From the NCBI GenBank assembly GCA_012837155.1, contig CP051546.1:1529075-1593074 (forward strand): a DNA stretch of 64,000 nucleotides, in the 5' to 3' direction. Both the position numbers and the translations under genes were made by a program. Of this stretch, positions 36,424 through 45,758 are shown piece after piece; the first letter of the stretch is position 1, and each line of letters opens with the position of its first letter. The notes under the pieces were generated by a model that did not search any database, had not been told where the DNA came from, and saw only the letters and a list, made by a program, of their open reading frames with translations. The stretch is from Flavobacterium sp. Lineage in GTDB: Bacteria; Bacteroidota; Bacteroidia; Flavobacteriales; Flavobacteriaceae.

Positions 36424-37075
36424 TTGTTTTTTTAGACAAATTTAGAACTTCTCCCCAACTTTTTTATGTGAGCCAAAAATATACAGTTTACACGAACCTC
36501 AAACAGCCTGTATAGCAAAAGGGAAAGCTCATAAAGCGTATGAATTTGGAACAAAAGTAGCGGTAACAAGAGGTCGAAAAACAGGAGTCATTACCTCAAT
36601 AAAACGATTTTCAGGCAATCCTCACGATAGCAAAACCTTAGAAGAATCATTAGCACAAAGCCAGCGAGTTAGAGAGCAAATTGGAGGTACAAGACCAACA
36701 ATAGCAAGTACAGACAGAGGATTTAGAGGTGTCACACAAGTTGAAAATACACAAATAGTAATCCCAAAAAACACAAAAGAAAAATCAAGATACAAACAAG
36801 ACGTTGCCCGAAAAAGATTTAGAGCCAGAGCGGCAATAGAACCAACAATATCCCATTTAAAAAGAAACCACGCTTTAGGATTAAATTTCCTCAAAGGCGT
36901 GGCTGGAGATATTAATAATGCACTTTTAGCAGGTATTGGTTACAATCTAAAAATGAGGTTTAACCATATCAAAGCACAATTTATTCTTTGTCTCGAATTT
37001 TTAATGCATATTTTTGCAAATGTGTTTTTGATAAAAAATCTAAAAACTCAAAAAGTGAGTTTTTAAGGAATGACT

Positions 37076-37431
37076 AAGTAATTTATTGTAATCAATTAAG
37101 AATCGGATTCAGAGTGTTAAATAATTCCGAATTTTTAATTATTCTTTCGTAATCTGCTTGCTAGCTTCTTTCTTATTGTGTTTTTTATTTTTTGTAAGTA
37201 ATGGTTGAATTAAATAGGTTTTTTATGTTGATTTGAACACTTTATTTAACGATTTGAGCACTTTGTTTGGTTGTTTAATCATCAATTTTGGTTTTTAACA
37301 AAGTATTAAGAATAATTACTAACCAAATAAAAAACTACATGACGAACCAGTACTAAACTTTCCGAAAACGTTATAGTATTGAGATATCAATACTTGACAA
37401 AAAAACTAATTTAATTTAAACTAAACACATT
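37076..37431 (+). promoter_or_regulatory. susC upstream regulatory region
   Basis: 356 bp between IS copy 4 and susC with no coding frame. It contains a pair of 19-bp direct repeats with a 21-bp period (separate entry) and, 13 bp further, CAATTTTG, one base off the -7 consensus TAnnTTTG, which would leave a leader of about 135 nt. This region most likely controls the susCD-GH116 operon. Confidence 0.55.
37230..37269 (+). promoter_or_regulatory. Direct-repeat activator site, 21-bp period
   Basis: GATTTGAACACTTTATTTA (37230-37248) and GATTTGAGCACTTTGTTTG (37251-37269) match at 16 of 19 positions and start 21 bp apart, two helical turns. AraC-type DNA-binding domains, like that of the hybrid two-component regulator 8 kb downstream, commonly bind such direct repeats, with the proximal half-site over the -33 region. 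The proximal repeat lies 14 bp before a -7-like CAATTTTG. Confidence 0.6.
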
Positions 37432-40400
37432 ATGATAAAAAGATTATACAATTCAAGAGGTGTGCTGTTCCTTGGAGGAGGAATGAAGACCAACCTATTA
37501 TTAGTGTTATTAATTTTCTCTTTTTCAGGAATTAATGCTAACACGAACAGTTATTCTAAAGAAATCGTGGCCATTGCACAAGGTGTAATTAAAGGGACTG
37601 TAAAAGATAGCAATGGGTTGCCTGTAGCGGGAGCCAATGTTAAAGTAGTAGGAACTAAAAATGCGGTTTCTGCAGACATTAACGGAGCTTATCAAATTTC
37701 AGCCTCAAAAGGCGATGTTTTAGAGTTCTCCTTTATAGGGATGAAAACCACAACTGTTAAAGTAGGTGCCGCAACTACAATAAATGTAAAACTAGAAGAC
37801 GACCAAAAAGTATTAGACGAAGTGGTTGTGGTTGGGTATGGTACCAAAACCAAAGCAGCTTTAACTGGTGCTGTGAGTGTAGTTAGTTCTGAAAAAATAA
37901 AAAATAGACCTACGAATAGTTTAACTAGTGCTTTACAAGGGCAGCTTACGGGTTTGAATATTCAAAGAGGAGATATTGGACGTATAGGAAGAGAATCTGA
38001 TAATACTTTTTTGGAAATTAGGGGAGCGATTACTAGAGAAGGAACCGTTGCGCCCTTGGTTATTCTTGATGGGGTAACAATGGGAGATGCGAGTATAGTA
38101 TTTAACACGGTTCATCCTAATGATATAGAAAGTGTTACTTTGTTGAAAGATGGGCAGGCGGCTATCTACGGATCAAGAGCGGCAGGTGGTGTTATTTTGA
38201 TAACCACTAAAAAAGGAACAACCTCTAAACCAACTATTACTTTTAATAATAGTGTTTCTATTAATGCTCCGGGTATTAGTCGTAAACAAGCAAACATCTT
38301 GCAAGCTATTGATATTTGGACACAATCGTATGAAAATGATGGACAACCAATTAACTACTATTCACATTTAAAACCATTCTTGACTCAAAATTTGGATTTG
38401 AACCTAGAAACCGTAGCTAAAGGGCCGTTTCCAGATACTAAAGATATTGTGTTGGGTAATAACGATTGGACAAAGATTTTTTTTGGTAACGGATTGGATA
38501 AAAATAGCAACTTGGCTATTTCTGGAAGAACGGAAAAATCTAACTATTATGTGTCTTTAGGGGTATTAGATCAGCAATCAATGTGGAATTATGGAAATAA
38601 TAAAAACAAAAGATACAATGCAAGATTTAAGTATGATTTTGATGTAACAAAATGGTTAAAACTCAAAACCAATATTGCTCTTACGACTCAAAAATTGATT
38701 GAACCTACGGATTATGGTACAATCTTAGATATTAATGCTCAAAGTTATGCTGGTAAAGCGAAGTACACTCAATCTGGTAAGTACTATGGATGGGGTGGAT
38801 ACCTAAGTACTATTGGTTGGGCGCAAGAAGGAGGAGATAGAACCAGTACAGCTACTATTGTTAATACTGATTTTGAGGGTATAATAACGCCAATCAAAAA
38901 TTTAGAAATCACGACTCGTTTAGCTATCAATAGAAATATTTATGATGAGTTTTATTTAAGAACTGGCTTCAATAGCTATACGTATGACGATGAGTTAATT
39001 TTTAACTCTAATTTGTATTATGGAGGAAGAGATCAGGTAGGAGCAGCTTATACCAGAGTTAATAATTTATCTGCTGAGATATTTGCCAATTACAAAATTG
39101 CTTATAAAGAACATCACTTTTCTGCTTTAGTTGGTAAGACTCATGAGGAAAATGACACTAGATCATTTAGCGCATCTAGAAATGGAAATCCTGGTCTAAA
39201 AAACAACACTTTATCTTGGCTCGGAAATGGAGCAGAAGATCAGCAGTTTAATAGTGAATCTAGATCTGATAATTCTTTAAATGGAATAATAGGACGTGTA
39301 GGTTATGATTATCAAAACAAGTATTTCTTGGATGGCAATTTCCGTCGTGATGGCTCTTCTAGATTTGCTCCTGGTCATAAAAATGTTAACTTTTATGGAG
39401 CTGGGGCTGCATGGGTGGTGTCAAACGAAGCTTTTTTAGTAAATTGACTAGTGTTTTTGATGTGCTTAAATTACGTGCGACTTATGGTGAGTTAGGTAGT
39501 CAAAATGGTATTGCTAATTATGATTATCAATTGCTTATTACTCCAAGTTCTGAGTATCCTTTTGGATCTTTAGGCGGCCCTGTTCGTACACCTTCTACTA
39601 CGGTGCCGAGATTAGCTAGTCCAGATCGAACTTGGCAGAAAACTAAAATTAAAAACGTTGGTATAGATATTACTACTCTTAACCGCAGACTTTCTGGTAC
39701 ATTCGATTACTTTGACAAAGAGATCTCTGGGGCATTTTACAATAGACAATTTCCTTCTATTATTGGGATAACTCCTCCGTCAATCAATGGAGCATCTTAC
39801 AATTCTAAGGGATGGGAGTTGACTTTGAATTGGAAAGATGAAGTAGGGAAAAATTTCAAGTATTCAGCTGATTTTAAATTGTGGGATAATAAAACAAGAG
39901 TTACTCAATTAGCAGATGCACTTATTCCAAATTATGGTTCTTCACCTTTTATACAAGGGTACCCTGTAGATGAGTTCTTTGGTTTTGCCTATGATGGAAA
40001 GTTCCAAACTCAGGCAGAGGTAGATGCCTATAAGATTAATAATGCTGGAAGTGATATTACTCCTTATAGTTTATTGCAACCGGGGATGACTCGTTACAAA
40101 GATTTAAACGGAGATGGTAAAGTAACCAATAAATTGTACGATGCAAAAGACCCAACCAAAGGGGGAGATCTTATTGCTTTAGGGAATCAAAGACAACGTT
40201 TCAATTTCTCTTCCAATCTTCATCTAGAATACAAAGGAGTATATATAAATGCTCTTTTTCAAGGAGTAGGAAAATGGCAGGTATTTGATAATAACGTAGC
40301 GGGTGCTCCCTTCTTTAGAAATCCACAAGCTTATATAGTTGGAAACACTTGGACTCCTACTAATACCAATGCTCTTTTCCCAATATTGTCTCAAAATGAC

Positions 40401-40673
40401 GGTAGAAATGGTTATGATTATTATTATTCTGATGCGCCATATAAATTGAAAAATGCAGCTTATACTCGTTTGAAAAACCTTCAAATAGGGTACAATTTGC
40501 CTAGTAGCTTTTTGTCTAAAATAGGGTTAGCTTCAGCTGAATTGTATTTTAGTGGGACTGACCTAGCGCAGTGGAGTAAAAATCCAGTAGGATTCGATCC
40601 AGAAAAGCCGTACTCTATCGTGAATACGCCTACAGCACGTACATTCTCTTTTGGATTTAATCTTTCACTTTAA
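37432..40673 (+). CDS. susC: SusC-family TonB-dependent outer membrane transporter, frameshifted
   Basis: About 1080 aa when the frame is restored. Order: signal peptide, carboxypeptidase-D-like regulatory domain (GTVKDSNGLPVAGANVKVVGT), plug domain (LDEVVVVGYGTKTKAALTGAVS), then a 22-strand barrel. The start at 37432 gives a 17-residue extension before the hydrophobic signal; the Met at 37483, preceded by GGAGGAGG, is an alternative. The frame breaks at about 39437-39443: one extra T in the T6 run would join SNEAFFS to KLTSVFDVLKLRATYGELG. It imports oligosaccharides with SusD, whose gene is 11 bp downstream. If the break is real, the locus lacks its transporter. Confidence 0.92.
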
Positions 40674-40684
40674 AATTATATATT

Positions 40685-42382
40685 ATGAAACTTAGATATA
40701 TTTTCATTACATCATTAGTAATAATGTTGTCTGCTTGTGAAAAGGATTTGGATTTAAATCCTTTAGATACCATAAGCGAAGCCGCATACTTTAAGAAAGC
40801 AGATGATTTTAAATCATACGCAAACCAGCTTTACACCTCACTACCTGATTTAGGTAGTGGTGATGATAATTCGGACATCAGTATGCAGGTAGGTTTTTCA
40901 GGAGTTAGTGATGGTTCTTATGTAGTTCCTGCTAGTGACGGTACTTGGGATAGTAGTTATCGTAGAATATGGCAAGCCTCTAATCTTATTCAGAAAGTAG
41001 CTACTGCTCCTACAGATATTAAAGCAAGTGTTGCAGTATATGAAGGAGAAGGTCGCTTTTTTAGAGCTTTTGCGCATTACAATTTGCTTAAAAGATTTGG
41101 GGGTGTTCCTGTTGTAGACAAAGCATTAGGAATTAATGATGATGCCATAATTTTTGGGGCAAGAAACACCAGAGCTGAAGTGGTTAATTTCATCTTAGGT
41201 GAACTCGATAAGAGTATTGCTCTTTTACCATCCGCCTCATCTGATGTAGATGGTGGTAGAATTACAAAATGGGCCGCTTTAGCTCTAAAAGCGAGAGTAG
41301 CCTTATTTGAAGGTACTTGGAGAAAATTTCAAGAAGGTGGAGTAGGGGCTAATGAATTATTAGATAAAGCTATCGATGCTTCTAATCAAATTATTGCTTC
41401 TAACCAATTTTCATTGTTTGACAAAAAAGCACAATTGGGAGATCAAAGTTATCGTTACTATTTCTTGTTAGAGGGTAGCCGACAAACCAATCCAGCTAAT
41501 TTAACTAAAGCAGATCAGCATGAAACGATTTTAGCTAGAAGACATGACGGACAGATTTCTCCTTCGCCAACTTTAAATATTGGACAAGGAGTATTAAACC
41601 CAACACGTAAATTAGTTGATATGTACTTATGTGATGATGGTTTGCCTATTGCAACATCACCTAGATTCCAAGGATATGCACAAATTACTAGCGAATATCA
41701 AAATCGTGATCCACGTATGAAAAATTCGTTATTGTATCCTTTCCAAAAGTATTGGTTGTTTACTCAGCCTGCTTATTACAGAAACTGGGCTAATCCTACT
41801 GCGGGAGGAATTACTTTTGACATTGCGTTTGGTATCTTGACACAAACAGGATATTCTACTCAAAAATGCCAGCAAGAATTAGGAGGACCACAAGGGAATG
41901 ACTATCCGGTATTCCGCTTAGCAGAAATGTACTTGATTTATGCAGAGGCTACTTATGAGAAAACAGGAGCGATTACTGATGGAGATTTAGATAAATCAAT
42001 CAATAAATTACGTGATAGAGTATCTATGCCACATTTAACTAACGCTTTTGTTGGAACTAATGGTTTGAATATGAGAACTGAAATTCGTCGGGAACGTACT
42101 ATCGAATTGTATGTTGAGAACTTTAGATTTGACGACTTAAGAAGATGGAAAACAGCTGAGGTTGAATTGCCACAAGCAGTTAGAGGTATTAAATATACTG
42201 GTACTGAATTTTCAACAACAGCACCATGGAAAACCATTTCATTTAATGTAGATGCTAACGGCTTTATTATTTTGCAGCCAGCAGCTAATCGTCAATTTTT
42301 AGCAAAACATTACTTGAATCCAATACCATTTGGGCAAATACAGCTTAATCCTAAGCTTGTACAAAATCCAGGGTGGAATTAA
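40685..42382 (+). CDS. susD: SusD/RagB-family surface glycan-binding lipoprotein
   Basis: 565-aa lipoprotein with lipobox LSAC (Cys at about residue 18) and the typical SusD start EKDLDLNPLDTISEAAYFKKADDFKSYANQLY. TPR-type helices follow (YEGEGRFFRAFAHYNLLKRFGGVPVVDK). The C-terminal motif YPVFRLAEMYLIYAEA and RRERTIELYVENFRFDDLRRWK are SusD hallmarks. It caps the SusC barrel and captures the oligosaccharide. A perfect hairpin follows at 42415-42444, so GH116 may be read from its own promoter or by read-through. Confidence 0.95.
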   Translation: MKLRYIFITSLVIMLSACEKDLDLNPLDTISEAAYFKKADDFKSYANQLYTSLPDLGSGDDNSDISMQVGFSGVSDGSYVVPASDGTWDSSYRRIWQASNLIQKVATAPTDIKASVAVYEGEGRFFRAFAHYNLLKRFGGVPVVDKALGINDDAIIFGARNTRAEVVNFILGELDKSIALLPSASSDVDGGRITKWAALALKARVALFEGTWRKFQEGGVGANELLDKAIDASNQIIASNQFSLFDKKAQLGDQSYRYYFLLEGSRQTNPANLTKADQHETILARRHDGQISPSPTLNIGQGVLNPTRKLVDMYLCDDGLPIATSPRFQGYAQITSEYQNRDPRMKNSLLYPFQKYWLFTQPAYYRNWANPTAGGITFDIAFGILTQTGYSTQKCQQELGGPQGNDYPVFRLAEMYLIYAEATYEKTGAITDGDLDKSINKLRDRVSMPHLTNAFVGTNGLNMRTEIRRERTIELYVENFRFDDLRRWKTAEVELPQAVRGIKYTGTEFSTTAPWKTISFNVDANGFIILQPAANRQFLAKHYLNPIPFGQIQLNPKLVQNPGWN

Positions 42383-42414
42383 TTTTTTTGAAGTAAATTG
42401 ATATAATGCAATTT

Positions 42415-42444
42415 GTGCCTGTTAGCCTTTGGTTTAACAGGCAC
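42415..42444 (+). terminator. Hairpin terminator after susD
   Basis: Perfect 10-bp inverted repeat GTGCCTGTTA / TAACAGGCAC with a 10-nt loop, 33 bp after susD and followed by a T-rich stretch. It may attenuate transcription into GH116. Confidence 0.7.
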
Positions 42445-42523
42445 TATTGTTTAAATTTGAAAAAAATAACGATGTTTCTTTGTTTAAATTCTACTATTCA
42501 GAAAAACACTAATTAAACAAATT

Positions 42524-45149
42524 ATGATTAAAAAAACAGCAACAGGTTTTTTTCTATGTCTAGTAATGACCAACGCTTGGGCTCAATCCCTAAACAAAAC
42601 GTGGCCTGTTCTTAAAAGTTATACAGGAGACAAATTAACCGAAATTGCGATGCCCTTAGGAGGGGTTGGCACAGGAACCATCTCAATAGGAGGAAGAGGG
42701 GATTTACGGGATTGGGAAATGACTAACAGAGGTGCTTTGGGTTGGGTGCCCGCCGTTAAATTAGTAGAGCCTACCATTGCTAACGGGCCTTTTTTTGCTA
42801 TGTACTACCAAGAGCAAGGCAAAGCAAAAGGAGAACTTCGTTTGCTAGAAGGGCCTATTTCAAAAAACCAATCTTATGGCGACTGGGGAAGCGATGTGCT
42901 TAACGCTGGTTTTCCTCGATTTGATGAAGCCGAATTCAGTGCTGCTTATCCTTTAGCACAAATTAATTTTAAAAGAGAAAACATGTCTTTATCGGTTCGA
43001 CTAGAGGCGTTTAACCCAATGATTCCAGGCGATTTGGATAATAGTAGCTTACCCGTAGCCGTTTTGCGCTATGTGGTAAAAAATACTTCAACTAAAGCTA
43101 TTAAGGTGTCGGTTTGTGGTATGATTCCCAACTTTATTGGCAAAGACGGATGGGGTGGAAAACCAGAAAAAAATATAAATGAATACAAGGAGCAAGACGG
43201 GTTGAAAGGATTGTATCTGTATTCTAATACTGAAAACAAAACAGGAGTAAATTGGGGAACCATGGCATTATCGACTCCTTCAAAAGGCAAAGTAAGTTAC
43301 CGAAGAACATGGGCTAAATTAGGTTGGAATTGGACTTTTCGTGAGTTTATTGACGATTTTACAAATGATGGCGAAATATCGGAAGCTTCTTTTCTAGAAA
43401 AAAACAAAACTAAATGAAGTTTCAGGGACTATCGAGGATTTATTGAAAGATACTGATCGTCACGATTTAGCAACTCCTCCAGCAACCTTGGCTGTCAAAG
43501 AGGAATTAGCTCCAGGAGAAGAAAAAACATTTACTTTTATGATTACTTGGCATTTTCCTAACCGCCATGGTTGGGATACTGGAAACGGCGGAACCAAAGA
43601 AATCGTGGGTAATTATTATACCAATAAATTTGAAAATGCTTGGGATGCTGCCTCTAAAATAGCTGCAAAATTGCCTTCGCTAGAAAGTAGAACGGTGGCT
43701 TATGTAGATGCTTTTTGCAAAAGCAATATTCCCGAAGAAATAAAAGAGGCTGCTTTATCAAACTCTGTAAATATGCGTTGTCAAACCTTATTTCGCACTC
43801 AGGATGGCTATCCTTTTGGATTTGAAGGAACAGGAAGTGTAAAAGGAACTTTGCTAGGCGGTGAAAAAAGTGCAGGATGGGGATTTGGAACCTGCTCTCA
43901 TGTTTGGAATTATGAATCTGCTATTCCGTTTTTGTTTGGCGATTTGTCTATGAAATTCAGAGAGGTGGAGTTTCAATATACCGTTAATGATAACGGCGGA
44001 ATGTCTCATCGTGTGGGATTACCATTGGCTACTAATTCCAAATCATTCAAACATTGGGCTGCCGATGGACAAATGGGAACTATTGTGAAAATATACCGTG
44101 ATTGGCAATTATCAGGCGATGATGCTGCTCTTCGTTTGATGTGGCCTAACATCAAAAAAGCAATGGCTTTTGCTTGGACAGGTCCATGGGATACCAATAA
44201 AGATGGTGTCATGGAAGGGCCACAGCATAATACTATGGATATTGAATATTATGGGCCAAATCCACAAATGTCAGCTTGGTATTTAGCGGCTCTTAAAGCT
44301 TCCAAAGAAATGGCATTGCGTATGAAAGAAGGTAATTTTGCTAAAGAATGCCAAAATTTGTTCGACAAAGGAAGCGTTTGGGTAGACAAAAATTTATTTA
44401 ACGGAGAATATTACGAGCAACAAATTCCTAAAGACCATAACGGAACTGCTCAATTGGGTAAAGGATGTTTAGTAGATCAATTAGTAGGACAATATTTAGC
44501 TCACACCGCAGGATTAGGGTATGTTTTGAATAAAGAACATGAGCAAAAAACCCTTCAAAGTATTATGAAATACAATTGGGTAAGTGATTTTAATAATCAT
44601 ACAAATACTTTCAGAAGCTTTGCCTTGGGCAAGGAACAAGGATTGATTATGGCTTCCTATCCTCATGGCGAATTATTAGATTTTCCATTTCCTTATTATA
44701 CCGAACTTATGACAGGATTTGAGTACAGCACAGGAGTACACCTGATGTATGAAGGGCAAAGAGAAGAGGGATTGAAAGTTTTTAAAGCGATTCGTGACCG
44801 CTATGATGGCGAAAAAAGAAACCCTTTTAACGAAGGCGAATACGGACATCGTTATGCAAGAGCCATGGCTTCTTGGGGAGGTGTGTTGGCTTGGACAGGA
44901 TTCAACTATTCTGCGGTAAACAAATCTATGAAATTCAACGATGCCGATGGAACTTATTTCTGGTCTAATGGCTATTCGTTTGGAACAATTACCATTTCTA
45001 AGACAACTACAAAAGCAATTACTGTTGCGCTTAAAGTAATCGAAGGAAAAATTGAATTAAACAGTTTTGAGTTTACAAATAATAAAAAACACACCTTTAA
45101 GAAAACCGAAACAATTGCAACAGGAGAATCTCTTAAATTTGATTATTAA
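42524..45149 (+). CDS. GH116 family glycoside hydrolase, frameshifted
   Basis: About 875 aa when the frame is restored; signal peptide to about residue 20. Recognised as GH116 (beta-glucosidase / glucosylceramidase type) by the start [27 protein letters not shown] and by [38 protein letters not shown]. Its frame breaks at an A7 run at about 43397-43404; A6 would join SFLEKTKLNEV to [20 protein letters not shown]. The family cleaves beta-glucosides or beta-xylosides, or GlcNAc in some archaeal members. It is the only enzyme next to susCD, so it may define one imported substrate. Confidence 0.88.
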
Positions 45150-45209
45150 TTTGGTTTTAGAGCTAGTAAAAAAGAGCTAGTAAAAACGCTCTAGGTATTG
45201 CTAATATTG

Positions 45210-45248
45210 AAAAGTCTGATGAAATTTAGGTTTCGTCAGACTTTTTTT
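45210..45248 (+). terminator. Terminator of GH116
   Basis: Stem AAAGTCTGATGAAA / TTTCGTCAGACTTT with a 6-nt loop and a T7 tail, 60 bp after the GH116 stop; a standard intrinsic terminator. Confidence 0.8.
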
Positions 45249-45381
45249 ATTGAGATGCGTTTAAAATTCGCTGGTTGCAGGGCTTGATTATTAATTTTTG
45301 ATATGTTCTAGAAATAGCAGCATTTTTTTGATTAATTGCCTTGGGTTTCAACTCAAGGGTTTAAAAGAACAATATTTTAGT

Positions 45382-45424
45382 TTGGCTTTAGCCAAAATTG
45401 GCTATAATTTTTGGCTAAAGCCAA
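45382..45424. repeat. Palindromic element TTGGCTTTAGCCAAAA
   Basis: Perfect 16-bp inverted repeat (45382-45397 and 45409-45424) whose arms are themselves built on the palindromic core GGCTTTAGCC. Palindromes of this kind are scattered in flavobacterial intergenic DNA. Twenty bases on is a related near-palindrome, GTTGACTTTAGTCAAC (45445-45460). Confidence 0.6.
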
Positions 45425-45546
45425 TTCATCCTGAAATTTGAGATGTTGACTTTAGTCAACGGCAATTGATTGGGTTTGAAAAAGCTGTTAATAATAGAAT
45501 TCAGCCTTAATTTTATATCAAAAAACACTTATAAATTAGTCTAATT

Positions 45547-45602
45547 GTCAGTTCGAGCGCAGTCGAGAACCTTTATAACATCTCGACTGCGTTCGATGTG
45601 AC
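45547..45602. terminator. Long GC-rich hairpin (probable bidirectional terminator or REP-like element)
   Basis: Arms 45547-45568 and 45581-45602 pair at 18 of 22 positions, with the core CGCAGTCGAGA / TCTCGACTGCG. It is the strongest hairpin in this convergent gap and probably terminates the hybrid regulator mRNA, although this exact TCGAGCGCAGTCGAGA-type palindrome is also a dispersed flavobacterial repeat. Confidence 0.6.
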
Positions 45603-45640
45603 AAAAAAGAATTGGACTATAATGAACTAATAAACGGTAT
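45590..45640 (+). repeat. Dispersed 51-bp intergenic repeat, copy B
   Basis: About 82% identical to 31993-32043 over 51 bp without gaps. It overlaps the right arm of the long hairpin. Two copies in unrelated spacers indicate a dispersed repeat family. Confidence 0.55.
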
Positions 45641-45758
45641 CATGTCGCATTTTGAAATTTGATAAAATTACGTAAGTTTTTGATTATAAATATTTTTTGT
45701 CGCTATTCATTCGTTTGACTTTATGACATTAAAACTTTCGACTTACTTATATAAAAGT

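Larger units (their letters stand above)
35061..36474 (-). mobile_element. ISL3/ISAon1-like element nested in IS copy 4
   Basis: 1414-bp element with ends GGCTCACGTAATTTTTTTGG and, at the other side, GGCTCACATAAAAAAGTTGG, which form imperfect terminal inverted repeats. It is flanked by the 8-bp direct repeat AAAAATAT (35053-35060 and 36475-36482). An 8-bp duplication and GGCTC ends fit the ISL3 type. The intact IS copies show a single AAAAATAT at the same place, which proves the insertion site. Confidence 0.93.
34294..37066 (+). pseudogene. IS5-superfamily transposase, truncated and interrupted
   Basis: The first 167 residues match copy 3, then a substitution and two single-base deletions give the end VIDNCAK and a stop at 34803. 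The rest of the gene is present in other frames, but is split at 35060 by the nested ISL3/ISAon1-like element and resumes at 36483. This copy cannot make a full transposase. Confidence 0.92.
34175..37075 (+). mobile_element. IS5-superfamily element, copy 4, interrupted by a second IS
   Basis: Bounded by the same inverted repeats as copies 1-3 and by the 4-bp duplication AAGT (34171-34174 and 37076-37079). Minus the nested 1414-bp element and its 8-bp duplication it is 1479 bp, two bases shorter than copy 3. Both missing bases lie near 34796-34806 and truncate the transposase at residue 169. It also carries extra substitutions there, so it is the most diverged copy. Confidence 0.93.
45150..45758. 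other. Intergenic region rich in palindromes
   Basis: 609 bp between the convergent GH116 and hybrid-regulator genes, without a coding frame. It holds a T-tailed hairpin right after GH116, four further palindromes (45339-45358, 45382-45424, 45445-45460, 45547-45602) and a 51-bp dispersed repeat (45590-45640). Confidence 0.7.

Noticed and set aside
10376-37075. Composite transposon carrying the glycan genes between IS copies
   Set aside because: Each copy has its own target duplication, which indicates separate insertions rather than one composite jump.
37471-37486. GGAGGAGG before the internal ATG at 37483 as a Shine-Dalgarno site for susC
   Set aside because: Flavobacteria rarely use such sites; it is noted as an alternative start but not listed as a ribosome-binding site.
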